DNA from: an uncultured Collinsella sp.
GTDB taxonomy: Bacteria > Actinomycetota > Coriobacteriia > Coriobacteriales > Coriobacteriaceae
Reading direction: 5' to 3'
Assembly (NCBI GenBank): GCA_900545615.1
Contig: UQZM01000062.1
Location: forward strand, 1-10,779
Length of the DNA: 10,779 nucleotides
Shown here: one piece after another, positions 5,297 through 10,779 of the stretch
How the letters are laid out: each line of letters opens with the position of its first letter
Numbering within the stretch: the stretch's first letter is position 1
Translations under genes and position numbers: made by a program
Notes under the pieces: generated by a model
Database searches by the model: none
Seen by the model: the letters and a program-made list of their open reading frames with translations, nothing else
What the model was told of the DNA's origin: nothing

Positions 5297-5846
5297 TTGC
5301 GAGCGCGAGAGCGAAACGGTCGCCTTCAGTGGGTTTTTGAACGCAGAGCGCCAGCGCATCCTGGCGGCCGCGACACCTGAGCGCCGCGCGCAGATGGAGG
5401 CTGCAGAGGAATCTCGTGCGGTCTATCGCGCGTGGAATGCGGTGTGCTCGGGCACGCGCGAGGGGCGGCATGTGACGGGTCTGCGCTACCTGCCCGAGTC
5501 CAATGAGCTGCTGGTATATCTCGACTCGCCCTCGTGGACGCAGGAAATGACGCTGTTGCGCGAGATCATCCGTGCGCGTATGGAGCGCGCCGGTGCGCAT
5601 GTGGACGGCCTGGTGTTCAAAACCACCGCGCCCGGTCACACGCCACCCGCCGCCAAGGAGCGCCTGCGCCCGGCGACGACCGAGCGCCCGCCGGCCCCGC
5701 ACGCCGACCTAAGTGAGGCCGAGCGCACCGAGATCGAGCGCCAAGTGGCACCCATCGAGGACCAAAAACTGCGCGAGGCCCTCGAGAACGCCATGAGAGC
5801 TAGTGCCGAGTGGGCCAAGGGCGTGCAAAGCAAAAAAGAGCCTTAA
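5283..5846 (+). CDS. dciA: DUF721 protein, predicted replicative helicase loader DciA
   Basis: DciA proteins (DUF721) interact with the DnaB helicase and are the loaders used by most bacteria that lack DnaC or DnaI. The protein is 187 residues. The DUF721 core spans about residues 40-105: a YRAWNAVCS segment, the strand LRYLPESNELLVYL, then SPSWTQEMTLLREIIRARM. W85 is the conserved tryptophan of the S-x-x-W-A/T-Q-E-[LM] signature. After it comes a Pro/Ala-rich stretch and a charged helical tail (about 142-187) rich in Glu, Arg and Lys. Position between recF and gyrB matches the Mycobacterium tuberculosis gene Rv0004. The GTG start is supported by its ribosome binding site and overlaps the recF end, so the two are probably coupled. 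An intrinsic terminator follows 26 bases after the stop. Assignment rests on the signature and synteny. Confidence 0.85.
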   Translation: MRRANCERESETVAFSGFLNAERQRILAAATPERRAQMEAAEESRAVYRAWNAVCSGTREGRHVTGLRYLPESNELLVYLDSPSWTQEMTLLREIIRARMERAGAHVDGLVFKTTAPGHTPPAAKERLRPATTERPPAPHADLSEAERTEIERQVAPIEDQKLREALENAMRASAEWAKGVQSKKEP

Positions 5847-5872
5847 ATCGCATCTGGTGGCCTTGTAGAGCC

Positions 5873-5902
5873 AAATACCCTCGTTCCCGAGGGTATTTTT
5901 TT
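5873..5902 (+). terminator. Rho-independent terminator after dciA
   Basis: The arms AAATACCCTCG (5873-5883) and CGAGGGTATTT (5888-5898) pair perfectly over 11 bp around the 4-nt loop TTCC; the T run reaches 5902. It ends the dnaN-recF-dciA transcript and insulates gyrBA. Confidence 0.92.
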
Positions 5903-5928
5903 ACGATAAACTAGTAAGGCTGTACACA
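5900..5928 (+). promoter_or_regulatory. Possible gyrB promoter
   Basis: Because a strong terminator precedes gyrB, a promoter must lie in about 5903-5951 or read-through must occur. TTTACG (5900-5905) and TACACA (5923-5928) are spaced 17 nt but match the sigma-70 consensus only weakly (4/6 and 3/6). The region is suggestive and the exact boxes are uncertain. Confidence 0.25.
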
Positions 5929-5940
5929 TTTTCTTGACTG

Positions 5941-5947
5941 AAGGAGG
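5941..5947 (+). promoter_or_regulatory. gyrB ribosome binding site
   Basis: AAGGAGG is a full Shine-Dalgarno 4 nt before the GTG at 5952. It decides the start: the in-frame TTG at 5934 lies upstream of it and would place the Shine-Dalgarno inside the gene. Confidence 0.85.
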
Positions 5948-5951
5948 ACGT

Positions 5952-7982
5952 GTGGCAAACGAAAACGATTACGATGGCGGCGAGATTAAGATTCTCGAAG
6001 GTCTCGAGGCCGTTCGTAAGCGCCCGGGCATGTATATCGGCTCGACGAGCGCCAGCGGTCTGCATCACCTGGTGTGGGAGATCGTTGACAACTCCGTCGA
6101 CGAGGCCATGGCCGGTTTCTGCACCGAGATCCAGGTGACGGTCCACGCCGACAACTCCATCACGGTCGTCGACAACGGGCGCGGCATCCCCGTCGACGAG
6201 CACCCTGTTAAAAAGATCCCGACGCTCGAGGTCGTCATGACGATCCTGCACGCCGGCGGTAAGTTCGATAACTCGGCCTATAAGGTCTCGGGCGGCCTGC
6301 ACGGCGTTGGCATCTCCGTCGTCAACGCACTGTCCAAGCGCGTGGTCGTTCAGGTTCGTCGCGACGGCAACACCTACGAGATGGAGTTCTCGCGCGGCAA
6401 GACCGTTAAGAAGATGGAGGTCGTGGGCACCTCGGATTCGACGGGCACCACCGTCACCTTCTGGCCCGACGACGAGATCTTCGAGACATGCATCTACGAT
6501 TTCGATACGCTGCACAACCGTCTGCAGGAGACGGCGTTCCTCAATAAGAACCTCAAAATCGTGCTGACTGACGAGCGCGAGTCTACTCCCCACGTGGAGG
6601 AGTTTTGCTACGAGGGCGGCATCATCGACTTCGTCAAGTTCCTTAACGAGGGCAAGGACGTCCCCGAGGCCTTTAAGGAGCCTATCTACATCGAGGGCAA
6701 ATCGGACCCGGACGCACCTGTGGCCAAGATGGGCGAGGTTGAGGTTTCCCTGCAGTGGAATAGCGGCTACGGCGAGAACGTCATGTCGTTTGCCAACGAC
6801 ATCTACACCCCCGAGGGCGGCATGCACCTTGAGGGCTTCCGCACCGCGCTCACCCGCGTGATCAACGACTATGCGCGCAAGCAGAACCTGCTCAAGGAAA
6901 AAGACGCCAATCTGACCGGCGACGATGTGCGCGAGGGCCTTTCGGCCGTTATCTCGGTCAAGCTGCCCGATCCGCAGTTTGAGGGCCAGACCAAGGCCAA
7001 GCTCGGCAGCTCCTATATGCGCGCGCTGACGCTCAAGATCGTGACCGACGGCCTTGCCGATTACCTCGAGGAGCACCCTAAGCCCGCTCGCGAGATCGTC
7101 AAGAAGGCGCAGCAGGCCTGCAAGGCGCGCAATGCCGCCCGCAAGGCGCGCGAGGCGACCCGCCGCAAGAGCCTGCTCGAGACGGCGTCCCTGCCCGGTA
7201 AGCTCGCCGACTGCTCGGTGCGCGATGCCGAGCTGACCGAGCTCTTCATCGTAGAGGGCGACTCGGCAGGCGGTTCGGCCAAGGACGGCCGTCGCCGAGA
7301 CATCCAGGCGATTCTGCCCCTGCGCGGCAAGATTTTGAACGTCGAGCGCGTTGGTGACCATCGCGCGTTCTCGAGTGACACCATCCAGTCGCTGATTACC
7401 GCGATCGGCTGCGGCGTCACGACGAGTGCCGGCGACGGCGGCGACTTCGATATCACCAAGGCGCGCTACCACAAGATCATCATCATGACCGATGCAGACG
7501 TCGACGGTGCGCATATCCGCATCCTGCTGCTGACGTTCTTCTACAAGTACATGCGTCCGCTGATCGATGCCGGCTACGTCTATGTTGCCTGCCCGCCCAT
7601 CTTTGGCATTAAGGTGCGCAACAAGATCCACTACGTGTATCCCAACGGCCGCCAGCCCGAAGACGAGATCCTGCGTGACACCATCCAGAGCCTGGGCCTG
7701 AACCCCGACGATAACGACGAGGACGGCAAGGCCAAGGACGGCAAGATTACCAAAAAGCGCAAGGGCTATACCGTCCAGCGCTACAAGGGTCTGGGCGAGA
7801 TGGACCCCAAGCAGCTCGCCTCGACGACGATGGACCCCAAGACCCGCATCCTGCAGCGTGTGTCGATCGAGGACGCCGTGGTGGCGGACCGCGCCGTGCG
7901 CGAGCTGATGGGTTCCGAGGTCGGCTATCGCCGCGAGTACATCGAGAAGCATGCACATGATGCACGATTCCTTGACGCTTAA
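5952..7982 (+). CDS. gyrB: DNA gyrase subunit B
   Basis: GyrB supplies the ATPase of DNA gyrase, the type IIA topoisomerase that introduces negative supercoils and relieves stress ahead of forks. The product from GTG 5952 is 676 residues, the compact form without the roughly 165-residue insert of E. coli GyrB. The GHKL ATPase shows the N-box EIVDNSVDEAM with catalytic E43 and Mg-binding N47, then DNGRGIPVD, and GGLHGVGISVVNALS as the ATP lid. The TOPRIM domain shows EGDSAGGSAK from E435, PLRGKILNVE, and DADVDGAH from D514, holding the metal-binding acidic residues. The C-terminal RYKGLGEMDPKQL block contacts GyrA. The GyrB quinolone-associated positions equivalent to E. coli D426 and K447 are the susceptible type. 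It starts a two-gene operon with gyrA, 11 nt downstream. Confidence 0.98.
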   Translation: MANENDYDGGEIKILEGLEAVRKRPGMYIGSTSASGLHHLVWEIVDNSVDEAMAGFCTEIQVTVHADNSITVVDNGRGIPVDEHPVKKIPTLEVVMTILHAGGKFDNSAYKVSGGLHGVGISVVNALSKRVVVQVRRDGNTYEMEFSRGKTVKKMEVVGTSDSTGTTVTFWPDDEIFETCIYDFDTLHNRLQETAFLNKNLKIVLTDERESTPHVEEFCYEGGIIDFVKFLNEGKDVPEAFKEPIYIEGKSDPDAPVAKMGEVEVSLQWNSGYGENVMSFANDIYTPEGGMHLEGFRTALTRVINDYARKQNLLKEKDANLTGDDVREGLSAVISVKLPDPQFEGQTKAKLGSSYMRALTLKIVTDGLADYLEEHPKPAREIVKKAQQACKARNAARKAREATRRKSLLETASLPGKLADCSVRDAELTELFIVEGDSAGGSAKDGRRRDIQAILPLRGKILNVERVGDHRAFSSDTIQSLITAIGCGVTTSAGDGGDFDITKARYHKIIIMTDADVDGAHIRILLLTFFYKYMRPLIDAGYVYVACPPIFGIKVRNKIHYVYPNGRQPEDEILRDTIQSLGLNPDDNDEDGKAKDGKITKKRKGYTVQRYKGLGEMDPKQLASTTMDPKTRILQRVSIEDAVVADRAVRELMGSEVGYRREYIEKHAHDARFLDA

Positions 7983-7984
7983 GA

Positions 7985-7990
7985 GGAGGT
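7985..7990 (+). promoter_or_regulatory. gyrA ribosome binding site
   Basis: GGAGGT, directly after the gyrB stop codon, lies 3-4 nt before the GTG at 7994. It supports the long gyrA reading frame with its acidic N-terminal extension; no comparable site precedes the in-frame ATG codons further in. Confidence 0.8.
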
Positions 7991-7993
7991 AAC

Positions 7994-10735
7994 GTGGCAG
8001 ACGATATCAACAATAACGAGGGTATGGACGAGGCCGGCGATGCCGGTATGCCCGATGATCTGAAGCGCCTGCTTGCCCGTGCTGAGCAGGGCGAGGACGG
8101 CGATCCGGACGCCTATAACCCCGATGCCGATGATGATGAGGAAGAAGACGACGACGCCGAGCTCGAGGAGAGCTTTGGCGAAGTCGATCGCGGCGCCTCG
8201 GCCGGCGAGGATATCAACGGCGGCCAGCTCCAGATTTCGGAGTTCGGTCGCGAGATGAAGCAGTCGTTCATCGAGTATTCGATGTCGGTTATCACGGCGC
8301 GCGCCCTGCCGGACGTGCGCGACGGCTTAAAGCCGGTGCACCGCCGCATCCTGTACGCGATGAACGAGAGCGGCATCTACCCCAACCGACCGCACAAGAA
8401 GTCGGCCTGGACGGTCGGCGAAGTTATCGGTAAGTACCACCCGCACGGCGATTTCGCGGTCTATGAGGCCATGGTCCGCCTGGCGCAGTGGTTCTCCATG
8501 CGCACGCCGCTCATCGACGGTCACGGCAACTTCGGCAACATCGACGGCGACGGCGCGGCGGCCATGCGTTACACCGAGAGCCGCCTGGCAAAGCCCGCCA
8601 TGGAACTGCTGCGCGACCTGCAGAAGGATACCGTCGACTGGCAGCCCAACTACGACGAATCGCTTGCCGAGCCCGTGGCGCTGCCTGCGCGCTTCCCCAA
8701 CCTGCTGGTCAACGGCAGCCAGGGCATCGCCGTCGGCATGGCCACCAACATCGCCCCGCATAACCTCACCGAGGCGATCGAGGCCACCTGCTACCTGATC
8801 GACAACCCCGACGCCACCGTTGACGAGCTCATGCAGATCATGCCAGGTCCGGACTTCCCCACCGGCGCCATCATCATGGGCAGCGCCGGCATTAAGCAGA
8901 GCTACGAGACCGGCCGCGGCTCCATTACCGTGCGTGCTAAGGCACATGTGGAGTCCACCAAGACCGGCCGCAACCGCCTGGTCTTTACCGAGATTCCCTA
9001 CATGGTCAACAAGGGCACCCTGCAGGAGAAGATCGCCCAGCTCGTCAACGACAAACGCATCGAGGGCATCTCGGATATGCGCGATGAGTCCAACCAGAAG
9101 GGCATCCGTCTGGTCATCGAGCTCAAGAAGGGCGTCATTCCGCAGGTCGTGCTCAACAACCTGTATAAGTACACCTCGCTGCAGACGACCTTTGGCGCCA
9201 ACAACCTGGCACTCGTCAACGGCGTTCCCAAATGCCTGAGCCTGCGCGAGATGCTGCAGCACTACATCGACCACCAGGTCGACGTCGTCACCCGCCGCAC
9301 CCGCTTCGACCTTAAGAAAGCCCAGGCCCGCGCTCATATCCTCGAGGGTTACCTGATGGCCCTTGACCATATCGACGAGGTCATTAGCATCATCCGCTCC
9401 TCGCAGACCGACTCCGAGGCCAGCAGCCGCCTGATCGAGCGCTTTGGCTTTACGCCCGAGCAGACCACGGCCATCCTCGAGATGAAGCTGCGCCGCCTGA
9501 CCGGCCTGGAGCGCGACAAGATCCAAGAAGAGTTGGACGGCCTGCGCCGCGCCATCGCCTACTACGAGGACCTGCTGGCGCACGAGGAGAAGATCCTGGG
9601 CGTCATCAAGGAAGAGATGCGCGAGATCTCCAAGAAGTTTGGCGACAAGCGCCGCACCGAGATCAGCCAGGTTGAGAAGGACCTGGATGTCGAGGACCTC
9701 ATCGCCGACGAGGATATGGTCGTGACCATCACCCACACCGGCTACGTTAAGCGTATCCCGGTGGCTGCCTACCGTGCCCAGAAGCGCGGTGGCAAGGGCG
9801 TGTCGGGCGTCAACCTCAAAGAGGATGACGTTATCGATGAGATGTTCATCGCGTCCACGCACGAGTACGTGCTGTTCTTCTCGAGCAAGGGCAAGGTCTA
9901 TCGTCTGAAGGTGCACGAGCTGCCGGTGGGTACGCGCCAGGCGCGCGGTACCGCGATCGTCAACCTGCTGCCCTTCGAGGAGGGCGAGAAGATCGCGAGC
10001 GTCATCAGCTGCCGCGAGTTCCCGGCCGACGAGTACCTGATGTTTGCCACAAAGAGCGGCATGGTCAAGAAGACCGTGATGAGCGCATATGACCGCAGCC
10101 GTCGCGACGGCCTGATCGCTATCAACCTGCGTGACGACGACGCGCTGCTGAATGTGCGCCGCGTGCGCGAGGGCGACAAGATTATCCTGGCCACCACCGC
10201 AGGCAAGGCGATCATGTTCTCCGAGGAGCAGGTGCGCGCCACCGGCCGCGATACCAGCGGCGTTCGCGGTATCGGTATGAAGGACGGCGTGAGCGTTCTG
10301 GGCATGGAAGTCACTAACGGCAACGGTGATCTGTTCGTCATCACCGAGCGCGGCTACGGCAAGCGCACGCCGGTCGCGGACTACCCGGAGCAGAATCGCG
10401 GCGGCCAGGGCGTCTACACCATTCAAATGACCGAGCGCAAGGGCAACCTCGCGGCAATGAAGACGGTGGGCCCGCAGCACGAGCTGTTCATCGTGACGGA
10501 GGGCGCGACGGTCATTCGCGTTAAGACCGACGAGATCAGCCAGACTGGCCGCGCCACCCAGGGCGTCAAGATGATGACCGTCGACGACAACGACCGCATC
10601 TGCGCCGTAGCCCGCATGACGGCAGCCAAGGAAAAACCCGAAGGCGAGGGCGCCGAGGCCGCAGTCGACACCGAAGAGGCCCCAGTCGACCTGGGCGACG
10701 GCAATGATATGCCAGAGGATCTCCTAGACGAGTAA
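7994..10735 (+). CDS. gyrA: DNA gyrase subunit A
   Basis: GyrA cuts and rejoins DNA in the gyrase A2B2 complex. The protein is 913 residues. Residues 1 to about 80 are an acidic extension (patch DDDEEEDDDAELEE near 46-59) absent from E. coli, whose homologous SYLDYAMSVI lies about 70 residues closer to its start. The winged-helix breakage domain begins near residue 90 (SFIEYSMSVITARALPDVRDG). Catalytic tyrosine is Y193 in AAMRYTE, equal to E. coli Y122. The quinolone-resistance region reads HPHGDFAVYE: F154 stands at the E. coli Ser83 position and E158 at Asp87. A GyrA box QKRGGKG at 596-602 opens the C-terminal beta-pinwheel that wraps DNA and makes the enzyme supercoil. The last 35 or so residues are again Glu/Asp-rich. 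It is co-transcribed with gyrB. Confidence 0.98.
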   Translation: MADDINNNEGMDEAGDAGMPDDLKRLLARAEQGEDGDPDAYNPDADDDEEEDDDAELEESFGEVDRGASAGEDINGGQLQISEFGREMKQSFIEYSMSVITARALPDVRDGLKPVHRRILYAMNESGIYPNRPHKKSAWTVGEVIGKYHPHGDFAVYEAMVRLAQWFSMRTPLIDGHGNFGNIDGDGAAAMRYTESRLAKPAMELLRDLQKDTVDWQPNYDESLAEPVALPARFPNLLVNGSQGIAVGMATNIAPHNLTEAIEATCYLIDNPDATVDELMQIMPGPDFPTGAIIMGSAGIKQSYETGRGSITVRAKAHVESTKTGRNRLVFTEIPYMVNKGTLQEKIAQLVNDKRIEGISDMRDESNQKGIRLVIELKKGVIPQVVLNNLYKYTSLQTTFGANNLALVNGVPKCLSLREMLQHYIDHQVDVVTRRTRFDLKKAQARAHILEGYLMALDHIDEVISIIRSSQTDSEASSRLIERFGFTPEQTTAILEMKLRRLTGLERDKIQEELDGLRRAIAYYEDLLAHEEKILGVIKEEMREISKKFGDKRRTEISQVEKDLDVEDLIADEDMVVTITHTGYVKRIPVAAYRAQKRGGKGVSGVNLKEDDVIDEMFIASTHEYVLFFSSKGKVYRLKVHELPVGTRQARGTAIVNLLPFEEGEKIASVISCREFPADEYLMFATKSGMVKKTVMSAYDRSRRDGLIAINLRDDDALLNVRRVREGDKIILATTAGKAIMFSEEQVRATGRDTSGVRGIGMKDGVSVLGMEVTNGNGDLFVITERGYGKRTPVADYPEQNRGGQGVYTIQMTERKGNLAAMKTVGPQHELFIVTEGATVIRVKTDEISQTGRATQGVKMMTVDDNDRICAVARMTAAKEKPEGEGAEAAVDTEEAPVDLGDGNDMPEDLLDE
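8453..8455 (+). other. GyrA codon 154 (E. coli Ser83 position) encodes Phe
   Basis: The codon is TTC in the context HPHGD-F-AVYE. Ser83 to Phe or Leu is an established fluoroquinolone-resistance change in many bacteria, and TTC is one base from the serine codon TCC. Glu at the Asp87 position is the normal residue in many Gram-positive GyrA proteins. Confidence 0.8.
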
Positions 10736-10779
10736 GAGGCCCTAGCTGGTAAAAATCATCAGACCCCATATATCGGCGG
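10736..10779. other. Short non-coding tail after gyrA
   Basis: These 44 bases show no gene start, terminator hairpin or tRNA that I can recognise. Confidence 0.6.

Noticed and set aside
5934..5951. TTG start for gyrB, or TTGACT as a -35 box
   Set aside because: The Shine-Dalgarno at 5941-5947 lies inside this extension and serves GTG 5952; as a -35 it would be too close to the start codon to have a -10 before the gene.
5901..7958. 685-codon open frame antisense to gyrB
   Set aside because: It mirrors gyrB codon by codon, as is common in GC-rich genes with strong third-position bias. The translation has no recognisable domain.
8465..8467. Glu at the GyrA Asp87 position as a resistance mutation
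   Set aside because: Glu is the normal residue here in many Gram-positive GyrA proteins, so only the Ser83-equivalent Phe is flagged.
8327..10480. 717-codon open frame antisense to gyrA
   Set aside because: Same codon-bias artefact as opposite gyrB; low-complexity product with no recognisable motif.

Overview
This window is a GC-rich actinobacterial chromosome segment around the replication initiation genes. In order, on the + strand, it carries: a 5'-truncated ATPase/low-complexity/winged-helix gene, dnaA, an intergenic region resembling an origin, dnaN, recF, dciA (DUF721), a terminator, gyrB and gyrA. The recF-DUF721-gyrB-gyrA order is typical of Actinobacteria. The gene mix, the GTG starts and the divergent DnaA suggest class Coriobacteriia, most likely Collinsella or a close relative. 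That placement comes from memory of gene content and style, not from a search.

Region by region: 1-1097 is a gene whose start lies upstream. It has a GHKL (histidine-kinase-type) ATP-binding domain, then a Q/P/M/Y-rich segment with 109 consecutive uncharged residues, then a C-terminal winged helix. dnaA (1113-2837) starts 15 bases after it and encodes a long DnaA with an A/P/T-rich domain II, in which a near-perfect ParB site (parS) is embedded. The 238-bp dnaA-dnaN gap (2838-3075) has no canonical TTATNCACA DnaA box that I can find. It does have divergent box candidates, several inverted repeats, a run of five DnaA-trio-like triplets and an AT-rich stretch before dnaN. dnaN, recF and dciA follow in a tight run (10-nt gap, then 14-nt overlap). 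A strong intrinsic terminator at 5873-5902 closes that unit, and gyrB-gyrA follow as a two-gene operon with an 11-nt gap.

The genes form a coherent module: DnaA opens the origin, DciA is the expected helicase loader, DnaN is the sliding clamp, RecF handles gap repair at forks, and gyrase manages supercoiling. ParB bound at the parS-like site would tie the origin to segregation.

Most worth a second look are: (a) the prion-like ATPase/wHTH protein next to dnaA; (b) a DnaA whose base-reading residues depart from the usual set, together with the absence of canonical boxes; (c) a DnaA-trio element before dnaN; (d) parS inside dnaA; (e) Phe at the GyrA position equivalent to E. coli Ser83, a known fluoroquinolone-resistance change; and (f) a roughly 70-residue acidic N-terminal extension on GyrA.
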